The notes: generated from the letters alone by a model not told the origin. A stretch of 64,000 nt of DNA from Molanna angustata (GCA_963576475.1 OY754968.1:19132234-19196233); one strand, 5' to 3'; positions 11,202 through 22,792 are shown, counted from the stretch's first letter. Translations and numbers: made by a program.

Positions 11202-11390
11202 TTTTTAAAGAATGAATATGTTCTTGTGACAAGTAGGTTGGTATATATACCTACATCCTCTGACCCTCATACATTACCTAAACTAAATATGAATGCTTGT
11301 GCTATAGGCGAACGAAGTCGGTCGTGGCAGGATTCGAACTCGCGACCACTGGATTACTAACACAGTGCGCTAGTCGATCTGCCACCACAC
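11202..11390 (-). mobile_element. SINE3, near full-length tRNA-derived SINE
   Basis: On the minus strand a tRNA-like head (GGTGGCAGATCGACTAGCGC, a decayed A box) is followed by the B-box region GCGAGTTCGAATCCTGCC. Next come CGACTTCGTTCGCC, AGCACAAGCATTCAT and a tail ending in ACATATTCATTCTTTAAAAA. Homologous copies lie at 30.0-30.5 kb and 54.6-54.8 kb. The B box is well preserved. Confidence 0.75.
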
Positions 11391-11450
11391 ATAAAAACAT
11401 TTGCTACATTATTATAAATTAACGAAAATATCAATTTTTATATAGGTATT

Positions 11451-11560
11451 TATTTATTTATATTTACGGCCAGAAGTCTTTTACAATTTTACATAAGATA
11501 TAGAGTTGTTACACAGTTATACAAAAAACAATAATAATAATAGAAAAAAAATATTGTATA
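11451..11560 (-). mobile_element. LINE-type 3' tail, minus orientation (tentative)
   Basis: TTTATTTATTTATATTTACG heads a stretch with GTCTTTTACAATTTTACATA. The reversed AAATA-type tail resembles those at 4.5, 19.4 and 27.3 kb. No coding remnant follows. Confidence 0.3.
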
Positions 11561-12399
11561 TTATTTCAGAAATAAGAGCTGATGTTAATAAAAAGGCAAT
11601 AAAAAACAAAAAAAAATAAAAATAAAAAAAGAAACGAGTAAAACATCGGAAATGTAGGTATAGCTAAATAATAAAACAAATAAAATAGTGTATAATTATG
11701 AAAACATGTTAATATAAATAGTAGCGGTAGTGGGGTGCAGGGGCTCTAAGCAATGCGCCCTTGTAATTAATTTTCCTGAAATATTTATTCGGGTTACTTT
11801 TGGGCCATGCCAACATCGCATTGTTTTAATTGATTACGAATCAACTAATTTATTAGGGAATTGAGGATTTAATGTCAAAGTTGATGTTTTAAAAAAATAT
11901 ATAATAATACGTGTCATTAAAAAAACATTTACAGTATTCCGTCACAAATCCATCCAGGATTAATCCGGTCTATCTACGTATTTAGGTACCAAATATATCA
12001 CAAATTATAAAATTGTTACTAGATGTACCGGGTTTTATACTTGATCAAAGTTTAATGCCTCCCTCGCTGAATATTGTACGAAGCTGTTTCATTCGATGTG
12101 ATAGATAACGGTCAAAAGAATTGTAAGCGATATAATGTAATATTCAATAAATTGGACCAACACCGACACAATAAACAATTATGTTTATAGCATTCAGGTC
12201 TGTGGTAAGTCTAGGCTGCCATTTCACGCTTTTGTTTATGTCATTGATAATGGAAATTTTAGAAAGAGAAAAACACGTTCCCCATTGCAGAACTAACTAT
12301 AGGTAGACTTAACGCTACAAATATAAACAATTCTATGTTGGCGATGAAGTAGATATATTGAATACTAATTATATTGAGTATCATCATGATATACATCCC
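11561..12399. other. AT-rich block, nothing recognised
   Basis: A-rich tracts lie at 11570-11640. The remainder is without repeat termini or gene-like frames. Confidence 0.3.
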
Positions 12400-12915
12400 T
12401 TAACCTCAAAAATGAACTACTCTAAAACAAAAATTATGTGCACTTCAGAACACCTCGACCAGTGATGGAAGAGGGAAGGAATATTGAAAGAGTAGATTCA
12501 TACATATACCTCAGACATAAGGTAAAGCTAGGTGTAGACAATACAGAAACTCCGAGTAACGTAACGAACAATGGAGAGAAGGATGCTAAACATTAGTCTT
12601 CGTGATCGAAAACGCAACGAATGGATCAGAGAAAGGACAAAAGTTACCGATGTTGCATACAAGGTAGCTTCCTTAAAATGGAATTGGGCTGGCCATGTAG
12701 TAAGGACAGCAGATGATCGATGGACCAAACGGAGTGGCGACCGAGAACTGGACGCAGAAACCCGGGCAGACCGCAAACAAGATGGCCTGATGACATAAAA
12801 CGAGTGGCAGGAGGTCAATGGCACAGGGTGGCGGGATAGGAAAGCATGGAGGTTGAAAGGGGAGGCCTATGTCCAACACTGGACGAATAATGGCTGATGA
12901 TGATGATGATGATGA
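12400..12915 (+). pseudogene. LINE-A (RTE-like) reverse transcriptase 3' end
   Basis: The remnant has three parts. Near 12410 a frame reads NYSKTKIMCTSEH, then RNIERVDSYIYLRHK. After an internal deletion, 12555-12735 reads LRVT-stop-RTMERRMLNISLRD and ends LKWNWAGHVVRTADDRW. A frameshift near 12735 is followed by EWRPRTGRRNPGRPQTRW, then EAYVQHWTNNG and a stop. The 3' end is a TGA repeat (12894-12915). This order and wording match the C-terminus of insect RTE-type ORFs. It has a stop, a frameshift and a deletion, so it is dead. The remnant sits just upstream of LINE-B. Confidence 0.8.
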
Positions 12916-13015
12916 GCCTCAATCTCCCTTTTTATTTATTGCTGTGATTTAGCATTTAATAATCTTTATCGATCCAAGCATCACAAAGAGAGACAAAATT
13001 GCTGTAGGTATATAA

Positions 13016-13266
13016 TGCAATTTTTGTGCCTACTTTGACGTATATGCCAATGAAACATGGACGTGGCAAAGAAAAGCATGAAAGTTGAATAAATGCTGCA
13101 GAAATGAGATTACTACGAAGAATATGTACCTAATAATAGAACAATATAATATATGATGACATAAGGAGGGAATGTAAAACAAAGAAGGATATAAAAGAAA
13201 ATAGAAATTAAATGCTATGAGGTGGTTTGGACATAATGAAATAATGAATGATGAACGACGATAATT
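13016..13266 (+). pseudogene. LINE-B fragment fused to SINE-B
   Basis: Decayed frames read YANETWTWQRK, then LRRICT-like text, DDIRRECKTKKDIK and RWFGH followed by MNDER. They align with the LINE-B copy at 51.9-52.2 kb (ETWTWQKLHES, RNEDTKKLCKIKKD, NEERL). Multiple stops are present. The homology stops at about 13266, well before the LINE-B 3' end, and SINE-B begins within 10-15 bp. Confidence 0.65.
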
Positions 13267-13275
13267 TTTTTGGGT

Positions 13276-13384
13276 GTTCCGTAAGAGCCAGGTAATCGAA
13301 AATACAAGAGGTAGGTATATCTCACATAGTTTAGCAATGAGGTTTTTCACTCATTCAGAATGTGGTATATTTATGTGAGGCGAG

Positions 13385-13416
<32 letters not shown>

Positions 13417-13533
13417 ATAGACGCACGTGTCGTGCTTCCTTTTGTAAGGTAATGCACACCTGCACACCCTTCGCTGGTGATTTCAAATTGTGGGATATGC
13501 CCTGATGGTATGAAAGAGACAGTGTTTATATTG
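13276..13533 (+). mobile_element. SINE-B copy with internal GT microsatellite
   Basis: The copy matches the elements at 24.4, 30.1 and 37.5 kb. It contains GTAAGAGCCAGGTAATCGAA, AGCAATGAGGTTTTTCACTC, CATTCAGAATG, GCACACCTGCACACCCTTCG and the terminal GGGATATGCCCTGATGGTAT. It starts about 45 bp inside the longest copy, so it is 5' truncated. A (GT)n run at 13388-13415 replaces the segment that reads CACACACTAG in other copies. Confidence 0.75.
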
Positions 13534-15568
13534 TAGAACGCCACAACTATATCGATAAAAATCAAAGCCTAAAAAAAATATTCATCGTTTCGCTTTGTAA
13601 GTGATCCTAACCATTATGATTTTGATAAAAAAAATAGAAGATATTGCTCACTGTTATGTAATTGTGAACATAAAGATTAAAATTGTAACATATATGTGTA
13701 TGCGGTGTGATATAGGTATACCTTCATGTCAAGTGGATCGAAGCAAATGAATTTTACCTGGGTTTGATACCCCAGTATACAGCTTTAATCTAAACAACTA
13801 GATTGAAACTACAGCACACACATAATTAGCAAATATTTAATATAATATATTATTTTTTTACTCAAATATTAAATTTACGAAAATACAATTAATTTTGTAA
13901 TTATGCAAAGGTTAGGTATATAAGTAGAATAAAGTGAAAAAAAAGGATATTTTTCTTACAATATTAACAATAAAACAATAAGTTTTTACAAAGGTACAAA
14001 TAAATTTGATTGACATAAATCGTCGCGCGCACGTAGCCAGACTTTCATAACACCGTTTTCGAGAAACATCGATCCTCGCTGATTGGGTGAGACGGTCGCC
14101 TATCGGAAGTATGAATCTTCATTGGTTGAACGGTCACCGAGTGCGAAAAAACAAAATACATAACTATATAAATTTGAGATACATTAACTAAAGGTTAACC
14201 TTATACAGGTGTAGGTGAGGTAGGTGGATATTTGTTTAATGTAACTATAATATGAATGATTACGAGTAGGTACGTAATATAACACCACAAAAAAAAAACG
14301 AATCTATCAAATTATCTAATCGGTTCAATTATTATTGTTGTAATTGGTTTCAGTGTCATTACGGTATTATTTGGATGCGATGGACTGCTGATAACAATAA
14401 TATTATGAAAGAAATAATGGATGGAATGGCACGAATATTGTCCACGATCTGATTAGGCAAATTGTTTCAGCGATCCACTTCCCTACTCCTTGCCTAAGGT
14501 CCCATTGTACCTACTCTGCTAATGTCCCCCAACGGAGCCAACTTGCAATGATAATTTCGACACATCATGGTATTAGGATTACACATAAAGATAAAGAGGT
14601 ACAAAGTCTTACCAACATGAGGTAGGTCCTCATAGGTGAAAAATTACAACACTTTGAGTTTGAGTGTGATAGATGTAGGTAAATATGTACTTATCTGGAC
14701 TAAACATTTATGGAAATAAATATATACGATAGCTATTTCGCCTCGTTAGGGCATTTTCAAGACTAAAACATACTGTTTTATTTTTTAATTTAACTTCGAA
14801 ATGAAATGGAATTCTACAAAGTAAACAATCCACAATTGACAATCCACATCTTAAGAGGAGTCCAGTTTTTTGAGGTGTAGGTAAAATCTTCAATAAACTG
14901 GATCTTTTATAAGAAAAGCAGAATACTTCCCTTCATAAATATAAATTTCAGTATTTTATTTTATTTTCTTTTAAAAAAAATCAGCTATATTTCTTATTAA
15001 TATTACTTTTTTTAATATTTCAATTAGATCTTTATTGATTTCAAATCAAAAATTTTCATTGAAACATATAACACGTGTAAGTATTACTATATATTTAATG
15101 AATACAATTTAATCTTTGTCTACCTGTGTAGCTTTGAGCTATATAATTAAATACAATAACAAAATTCGTTATTAGCCAGGTATGTATGTCTATATTATAT
15201 TCACAAGATTTGATTACGCAAATGCATCACGAAAAAATGTCCATAACTTTATTTTTTTTTGCTATTGTCTTGGGTTAGTAGGTATATGATTTAAATAATC
15301 AACATTTTTTATATGACCGCAACTAATTTAAAATAGTTCAAATTATAAATAGACTCCTAAATATTTTACATCCAAACATATATTGGTTACTTGCATAGTA
15401 GGTATTACAGCTTAAACGTTTGTTTAATCATTTATTTAATGTTGCAATAAAGTAAAACATATGTACTATACTTTAGTGAACTTTAAACAGAATTAGTTTT
15501 ATTCAAATGAATGAGGCTAAATTAGAAACTATTTTGCTTAAAGACATGGAATAATATTATTTCTTCAA
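13534..15568. other. Long AT-rich block without gene
   Basis: One GC-richer patch at about 14020-14140 (TCGTCGCGCGCACGTAGCCA) may be regulatory. Otherwise I see no repeat termini and only short domain-free frames. Confidence 0.35.
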
Positions 15569-15765
15569 CTGGGGGGCAAGTCTGGTTGACCGTCGAAATG
15601 AAAACCCTCCTTGTTTACCCATATTATGGATATAGATATTATATGTATATTATGGAGTTCTACAATATCTTTAGATGTCATAGAACTCCATACGATAGTT
15701 ATATCCATGATATGGGTAATCACTGGGGTTTTGATTTCGCCGGTCGAACCAGACTTGCCCCCCAG
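15569..15765. mobile_element. Foldback MITE with CTGGGGGGCAAGTCT ends
   Basis: The segment is almost entirely one hairpin. CTGGGGGGCAAGTCTGGTT at the left pairs with the inverse ending CCCCCCAG at 15765. The arms remain complementary through ACCCATATTATGGATATA and GGAGTTCTA towards a small loop near 15665. Arm length is about 90 bp with a few mismatches. The two overlapping opposite-strand open frames over it are a by-product of the palindrome. Confidence 0.75.
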
Positions 15766-15900
15766 AGTTTTTTTTTTTTTTATATAATAAACATGGCATT
15801 TTACATACAGAGGTTTAACAACAATAATAAAGGTACATATATAAAAAAGATTAAAATTACATATTTCAGACAGAGACAATGGAAAGGTACACACACACAT
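15766..15900 (-). mobile_element. LINE-type 3' tail abutting the MITE
   Basis: Poly-T is followed by ATAATAAACATGGCATTTTA and AGAGGTTTAACAACAATAAT, nearly the same as at 4.53 kb. It looks like the reversed poly(A) end of a retroposon. The MITE end and the poly-T are only about 4 bp apart. Confidence 0.45.
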
Positions 15901-16091
15901 CCAAACCATTGACACTCTCTTGCGCTTTGCTGTCAATTAGCGATTTGTTACATAGTACCTACATATTATAATTATTTTTGATATAACATACCTATTTTTC
16001 GAGATAAAATTTTAAATAAAAAAATGTACTTAATAGGTACTTAAATATTATAAAAATTTGGAATAACTACCTACCTACTTTTAAAGTAAGT

Positions 16092-16247
16092 AAGCTGTTT
16101 AGCTTCTATGCGGGCGTCCTGGGTTCGATCCCCAGCAGAGGAGACATTTATTAAAATTTGTTTCTAGTTGGAAAAAAATTGTCATACGGCAATAAACTCG
16201 CCACTTGCGCAGGGTGCAAGGAAGTGTCTATTATTATTATTATTATA
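16092..16247 (+). mobile_element. SINE1 copy
   Basis: The copy runs from within the tRNA-like head through the B box (GGGTTCGATCCCC), AGCAGAGGAGA, GTTGGAAAAAAATTGTC, ACGGCAATAAACTCGCCAC and TTGCGCAGGGTGCAAGGA into (ATT)n. The middle is shortened relative to the 6.6 kb copy. The stem-loop is weakened here (ATTGTC instead of ATTGCC). Confidence 0.8.
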
Positions 16248-17360
16248 AGAGACATTGAAAAGTAGCAAATAAATCATGATAATTTAATGAATGTTTAATT
16301 ACCTTTTATTTGGTGAAAAAAACAATACATTTATAATTATTTAACAAAGCAATATACATACTTGCTGTACAATATTTGTTTATATATAGGTACCTATATA
16401 TATATACAAAATAAATATTTTAAACTAGGTATGTATTTTATTTGATAAAATGATAATTTATGAAAATAAATAAGTATTGCTTTTGTAAAATAAATTAGAA
16501 CCTCGGTCCTGTAAGAAATCAATAAGTCTTCCAAAGATAGCCCTAGGGATGTATGACGACTATATTATGTCATGACGTAACTATGTAATAGCCCACCAAA
16601 GTATTATTTCTGTATGTATATTTATCAACATGAATAATTTCAATATACTCTTATTCAAATTGAAAACTGTTATACATAATTTTACAACAATTACCTTTCA
16701 TTATAGACTAGCGAACAGTTTTTTTATTGTCTCATAGGCTGTTATTAGCGATACTATTTCAATTTTACACACTTCGATTTCAACGATCGAATAATTAACA
16801 TGGTAAAATCTCAGATAACTATCTAAGTTTAATATTGCCTCATCTGTCTCATGTCCGTTTTGTCAATACGTGGACTAAACTTTAGACAAATCTTGTGGGA
16901 GTGACGTCACTCAATACTCAAAACGAGAACCTACTCTTTTTTCCGTTCGTGGATTCTTCAATGTTCCATTGGTCATGCAGATTTTGTGATCTCATAGTAC
17001 AATTCTATATAATTTTTGTCATTGATATCGTGCTGTATTTTGAGAAGCATCTCATCAAATGAATTGATTCCAGTGATCTTGATGACTTCTCCTTTGATGT
17101 GATGTCAGTAACATTTCAAGAGTGTGAATCTTCTATTTTTGTCATTCTGCGAAGGGTCATATAGTTAAAACTTTAAGAAGGAATTCGTATAGTTAAAACA
17201 TCTACTCTCGTTTCATACTTTTATGTAACCTTATTAAGTTTGTAGGTATGTGTGTGGTCCGATGGGACGGAAGGGATAGAAGGTACGAGAAGTAAGGACT
17301 CAAGTAAAGAGACGGAATTGGCAGAAATAATGCATACTTTCTGAATTATTTATTTATTGT
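16248..17360. other. AT-rich block with a palindromic CRE-like site
   Basis: No gene is seen. The stretch 16850-17180 is less AT-rich and contains GAGTGACGTCACTC (see the separate entry). Confidence 0.3.
16899..16912. promoter_or_regulatory. Palindromic CRE-like site GAGTGACGTCACTC
   Basis: The 14-bp perfect palindrome contains a full TGACGTCA core, the consensus bound by CREB/ATF-type bZIP dimers. There is no adjacent gene in the window, so a regulatory role is only a possibility. One such 8-mer per 64 kb is expected by chance, but the flanking symmetry (three further pairs on each side) is less so. Confidence 0.3.
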
Positions 17361-17497
17361 CGGCCTTCTTGGCTCAGTTGGTTAGGTTAGGTAAGTCTCC
17401 AGAATGTGGCAACTTGTTATTGGGTGCGTCTGAAACTAATATTTGTCATAGCAGGTACCTGTTAGTTGCCCGAGAAGTAATATAAAATAAAAATAAC
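17361..17497 (+). mobile_element. SINE2 copy with internal deletion
   Basis: The head GGCTCAGTTGGTTAGGT joins directly to AAGTCTCCAGAATGTGGCAA. The B-box region present at 22.1 kb is therefore missing. The tail GTTAGTTGCCCGAGAAGTAA, then TATAAAATAAAAAT, is intact. Confidence 0.75.
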
Positions 17498-17992
17498 AAA
17501 AAATAGCCATTAAAGTTTACATACCTGTGTTACCTAGCAGCTCATCTACACAAAAAATGGAAAAATGAATATGAAGACAATAAGGTAGGAGGGGAAGGCA
17601 TATGCACTATGATGACGCTCGAAGTTATAAAGAATTTGTAATAAGTAATTGTCCTAAATTTTAGAATGGAGTTATTAAACAGATCAATGTCATAGAACCC
17701 ATTAAATATATTACATGCTCTATAATAATATAAGCAGACGAGGAAAAAGATTACATATAAGATGTATCTTTTGAATAAAGAGTCTTACTGGCACTTCAAT
17801 AAACGTCAAAATAAACTTGGCAAAATGAAATCAATGGAACGGAAGCCAAATTCATAGGATTCGAGACAAGCAAGGGACAGATTCACTCGGAACTGATACG
17901 TATCTACAACGAATAGTAAAACCAAATCGTATTAAATCTCACGCATTTATACCATTTGAAGTCAATATACTGACAACTTGAATCAGTTTAAA
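17498..17992. other. AT-rich block, nothing recognised
   Basis: Short frames only. The block ends in TTTAAA (17987-17992), the putative target duplication of the next element. Confidence 0.3.
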
Positions 17993-18525
17993 CAGCCCAT
18001 TCACGATCGTGTCATTCGGCGTCGCTCCATATGGACCGGTTCCATTTGGAGCATTGTAAAATTTTCATCACACTCACGGGCGCGTCATCGCGCCATCCAG
18101 CCATCAAAATTAGTATACGCAAGCGTTCGGCGCTTTCGCATTAATAAGTTATATTTTTTTTCAATTTTCAAGTAAAAATGAGTTATGATTCTGATGATGA
18201 CTTTTATACAACTGCTATATAGCGGGTTGTTTATGTATAAAAAGAAAAAAACAAAGAGAAAATGTTGTATTTTCGCATTCACGAGAGTGTCAAACAGCTC
18301 GGCGAAATGAGATGGCGCAATGTACCGCTGGTTTTCACACTCACGAGCATGCCGTACCGACAGGATGCGCCGCGCCGTTTGTCGCGGCACTATGGAGTTT
18401 CGATCGTTTGGAATTCCATTTTGGTGTGTCAGGCCAATTGGGCTGCGCGGGATTTGACATTCACGAGCGCATTTTGGAGTGATGGCAAGCCATTTGGAAG
18501 GATGGCACGATCGTGAATGGGGGCC
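17993..18525. mobile_element. TIR DNA transposon remnant (533 bp)
   Basis: The left end CAGCCCATTCACGATCGTG and the right end, read inward as GGCCCCCATTCACGATCGTG, form TIRs. Both sides are flanked by TTTAAA. The interior is GC-richer than the surroundings and carries further CATTCACGAG or CACTCACGRGC boxes near 18072, 18268, 18336 and 18460. A short MSYDSDDDFYTTAI frame starts at 18178. TIRs beginning GGSCC with a short AT-rich target fit PIF/Harbinger-like elements, but no transposase is present. Overlapping open frames on both strands give no recognisable domain. Confidence 0.65.
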
Positions 18526-19368
18526 TTTAAATTAAAATTGAATTACTTGTCAGAACAACATTAAACGTTTTAATTACAAAAAACTTCTAATTATGTACGT
18601 AATTTTAATATATAGGTATTGATTTGACGAGTGATTGTTGAAAGACGAATAAGATTAATAATATATTCAAATATATTCTTGTTCGCTTGAAATAATTAAA
18701 TTGAACATGTTTTAATTCAGTGGCACTAGGTACGTGAGAATGATGTGCTAAGGCATCTATGTAGAGTAGATTGTGCATCTGAGAAAACAATTATTAAAAT
18801 AATTACTACAATTTAACACGATGTCGATGGCCGACGCAATATCGAGACAATTTAATTCGTTAAATTTATTGAAGACTAGTTTACTATAAATATACGAATG
18901 GCGGCATAATGATAGCGAGAACAATAATAATAGGTGAATTATCAAAATGTAATATTTAAATTGATGAATTTTAATATCGTCCATGGTCAGCGATCATTTG
19001 CTTATTCTGTAAAACCATTTCAACGGATTCACATTAAAACGATTTAATTAGAGGAATCGAGAATTAGATGATAAATATTATACAGTGAGATTTAAAAACA
19101 AGATACAAATTGAAATGGGAACAATATATTTTTTGGATATAGGTAAGTATTTACGAATAATATAATTAGATATTTAAACGTTGAAGAAAAAAATAAATTA
19201 GATTGACGATGGCAGATGTGAGGAAAATAGCAAAGATATACTTCTTCTTAAATCTTCGATTTGAGGGCAAAGAGAATGTCTTATTTGGATATTAATGCAC
19301 TTTCGTATTTTTATTTATTAACCTTTGTATAATGATTCAACGATCAAGATTGACAAATAATAATATTT
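18526..19368. other. AT-rich block, nothing recognised
   Basis: Only short minus-strand frames rich in L/I/F/Y, as expected from AT-rich DNA. Confidence 0.3.
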
Positions 19369-19780
19369 TATATTTATTTATTTATAAAAATCAACACAGA
19401 CAGCGTTTGCTGGTATGAGTGTTGACATACATTTTGGTTTATATTGACATTTTGTTAAATTAATACATGTTATACAATGTGTTGAACAATAACATTACAA
19501 TGAAGTTTACAAAAAAAATTGAAAATTCAACCATAGTGGAGCCCAAAACAGTTAGCCGGGTGTACAAGAAAGCTATTTGAAAGCACTATCATGCAGTGCG
19601 TGTTGTTTTAACTTTTTAAAAAAAAAAATGGAGTTTTTGGCAGTGCTTAAGGTCATCTGGTAGCTGATTATACAAATTAATGCTGGTGGATAATAGTCCT
19701 TTGTTTAGTCTGTCTGTTCTATTGCTAATGTTTCTTAGGTCGTTTTTTGTCTAGTGTCGTAGTTATGTATGTCACTAACA
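19369..19780 (-). pseudogene. LINE-H ORF C-terminus and 3' UTR
   Basis: Minus-strand translation of 19573-19741 gives DLRNISNRTDRLNKGLL, then LYNQLPDDLKHCQKL, then (after a T-run that shifts the frame) FKKLKQHALHDSAFK and a stop. Upstream, a frame reads NYDTRQK. The pattern xNxLPxxLK...FKKxLK is the usual C-terminal ending of CR1/Jockey/L2-type LINE proteins. The 3' UTR ends in an AAATA-type tail at 19369. Two frame disruptions make it non-functional. Confidence 0.7.
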
Positions 19781-22123
19781 GTTTCCAGGAGTGTGTTGTG
19801 TTTAAGTAAATCATGTTTGATTTTATAAATGTACATTATTTTTTCATAGTTTATAATCTGTCGTATTGTTGTATTCCTTTGTAATTTATACATATAATTA
19901 TAATATTGTACCTAAATTTAATATTGGAATCATCCGATCATTTGTCTCTTGTTAGAGAAAAGTTTATTTCATTACTAATTAGCGGAATTCCCCTTTGACA
20001 GTCACCCCAGAGAAGGAGTGGGGCTGAAGCGCTAACTTGTACAATTGGAAAGTTTCAAAGGAGGAGATGAGATGAAGCACATAGGATGGGAAGTCAAGTA
20101 CCAGGAAACTGAGGAAACTAAATGAAACGGTGCCAGGTCAAAGAAGCAACTTTCAGTGTTTAATTTACAAATTAATATAAAGACGAACTCAAATATAGTC
20201 AAAAACTTGGCTAAATCTTTTCATTGACATACTCGTCGTTCAAAATAAATTTATAATTATTCAATGTTTTTACCTCAGTCATGCAGATACAACCCGTAAA
20301 CTAGTGTTTAATATTAGTGTATTTTTTATTTAATTTTCAACCCGTATTGAAAATCCATATATTTATACAATTTTCATTTATGGGATTTATTAATTTTGCC
20401 AACATATTTTTTTCCAAAATTGTAAATAGTCTCGTAAGGTAAAAAAAAACGAGTGGGTTATGGCTATCACTTAACTTCTCACTTACAAGTCACTCCAAAA
20501 AGTATTAAAATTTTGTATGGAAAATATTCAGCATTTTCATATTAATGAGTGTATTAAATTATTATTTTTTAAAATATTTTACTATGGTCAATTGATGATT
20601 CTTCGATGCCATTTTATGAAAGTGATGTGTTTTTTACCAATTTGAAAATAAAAATCGTTATCGAATCGAATGAGTAGGTACTTTAGTCTATAATCGATAA
20701 AGTAGAATAAATACTCTGTAAATAGCACATAGTTCACAACACACACACATTGTGATTGTGATGGAACTTTCAGACCAAAATCACAGCATGATACTAGTTG
20801 ATAATGTGCAATAAAAATAGCCTTAAAAATTTCTAATTCATACTTTATTCCCTTGGGGTAGTGAGGAGTCAATTATGAAATCGGTATCAATGATGAAAAA
20901 ATTGTATATCACATACAAGGTGATATACCTACAATACTTTTTCGTGTTTCATACATTAGAAGGTAATTAAGTGTGCATTTTTGTGTACATCCGTACCTAT
21001 ACCCAGGGCATACAAGGGTGTTCATAAATATATATTTATGTTTCTTCATTCCAATGTGAAGAAAACTTTGAAAAGGGTGCTTACCTAATATTTTTTTTAA
21101 TTTATGTTCGCTATGATTTAGATTATCAATTAATTTTCACTAGTCTGTACTTGAATAATTTCATGATTACCTATAGGTATTTGACTATTTCATATTCAGC
21201 GTCGTGCGAAATACATACATATAGGTACCTACATATTATGCCTTACAGTACCCTAGGTAACTACTTCAACATCCTTATAATTTGAAGAAAAAAATACTCA
21301 CTGGAATTTGTCTTAGTAGTTGACGTTGGCGGAAAGCCTTAAATGTCTTTTGGGTTGGTATGAAAATAATGTATGGAGTGATGGTGAGATGGGGGGATGG
21401 GGAGGGTAGGGTAGGGGTGAACTGCCACAGTGGGTAAACCTTTATCTTGCGGCGGCGTTAAGGAGACTAATTCCTGACACCCGTCCCGTCTCTTTAGCTC
21501 CCTTGGGCCATGAGATAATTATTCTACTGAGTGTTGCAAAATCTGACATTAAACCGAAATTTGCACATTCACCTTCTACTCCATTTCAGCTAACTATATT
21601 TAAGGAAACCCAGTTAATTTCTAGGTCGGAACATCTACCTACATTACACGGAATTAAAACTCCCTTTTAGTTACCTACGCTGGTGTTGCTTTCGGACTAT
21701 AAGGCAGCTCGATTTTTTCTTTAAAATTAGTTATTTAACTTAAAATATAAAAATAAATATTTGTTTACGTGATATTATATTATGTACCTACATATAAGAG
21801 TAGGTATCAATAATGGTTATATCTTGATCAACTGAATCAGTAGGTATCTCAATGCGTTTAGATGAATGGGTTTGGAAAACATCTCAACAAAGATGAAAAA
21901 GAGAGGTTTTGTTGGAGATTAGGACTTCGGTTCTAGGTAGGTATTTTGGCTCAAACATTTGGCTTGACTATTGTAGATAAAAAAAACTATTGTTAAAAGA
22001 ATACAAAAATACATTTAAAACGCATATCACGAGAATAACACTGTTTGAAACTTCGATGTAAAATTGATGAAACAATACGTTAAATATTTTAACTTTCTAG
22101 GTACCTAATAACATCATCCAAAA
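19781..22123. other. Long AT-rich block without gene
   Basis: AAACGAGTGGGTTATGGCTA at about 20448-20468 resembles the sequence immediately left of the 313-bp satellite (58781-58800). The patch 21330-21500 is G-rich. No coding exon or repeat terminus is identified. Confidence 0.35.
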
Positions 22124-22348
22124 TTCGTGACTCAGTTGGTTAGGTATCTGACTGCTGATCCGAATGTTCCGGGTTCGATTCTCGATGCGATTCACAGTTT
22201 TTAATTGTGTTTTCAGTCTGGATCTGTGAGACGATTAATATGATAAGTCTCCAGAATGTGGCACCTTGTAATTGGGTGCATGTTAAATTGATGTTTGACA
22301 TAGTGCCTGTTAATTGTCCGAGAAGTAATATAAAATAAAATAAAATAA
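22124..22348 (+). mobile_element. SINE2, full-length tRNA-derived SINE
   Basis: A-box-like GACTCAGTTGGTTAGGTA is followed by B box GGGTTCGATTCTC at normal tRNA spacing. Next come AATTGTGTTTTCAGTCTGGA, TGAGACGATTAATATGATAA, GTCTCCAGAATGTGGCACCT and the tail TTAATTGTCCGAGAAGTAAT, then TATAAAATAAAATAAAAT. It is the most complete of the four SINE2 copies. The antisense 70-residue frame over it is not a gene. Confidence 0.85.
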
Positions 22349-22672
22349 TCAACTAGTAACATTTTGTTAAAACGAAAATAGTACCAACCTATTCAACTAT
22401 TAATTTTGACTTTCAGATAAAATATAGGTACTTATATCTTTCGTGTCATCAGTGTATTTTACAATTATTTTTATCTGATGAGCATCAGATGATTGTAAAC
22501 GACTAATTAAATCATTATTAATACTTTATTTTACTCATATTTAATGTGATGTTTTGATAAATATATTCCCCGGTTATCCCAAGAACAATTCAAAAGTATA
22601 ATAGCACAGAATGTACTTATCTGCTTTATTTTTTCATACAATGGTACGTATTTTATCTTCTTAGGGTTGTAT
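22349..22672. other. AT-rich block, nothing recognised
   Basis: Contains only a small palindrome, ATCTGATG-AG-CATCAGAT, near 22472. Confidence 0.3.
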
Positions 22673-22792
22673 TAAGGGAGTTATTTGAGAAAAATATTAG
22701 AAAAAGTTGAGGTTTTGTAATCAGTATTCTCGCAGTACGGGACCTTACCTTTTTCTTACATTTTTCTTAAATAACTCCCGTAATACGTCCCT
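22673..22792. mobile_element. Small foldback MITE (about 120 bp)
   Basis: AGGGTTGTATTAAGGGAGTT, then ATTTGAGAAAAAT, at the left pairs with the inverse of ATTTTTCTTAAATAACTCCC, then GTAATACGTCCCT, at the right. The arms are about 48 bp with several mismatches and a short loop containing CAGTACGGGACC. The target duplication is not resolved. Confidence 0.65.

Noticed and set aside
15565..15936. Pair of opposite-strand genes
   Set aside because: The frames come from the two arms of a foldback MITE plus adjacent retroposon tail.
17993..18525. Host gene with MSYDSDDDF start
   Set aside because: The frame closes after about 14 codons and the segment is bounded by TIRs and matching flanks.
22124..22200. 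Functional tRNA gene
   Set aside because: Same reasoning as for SINE3. The head belongs to SINE2, present four times in the window with a shared tail.
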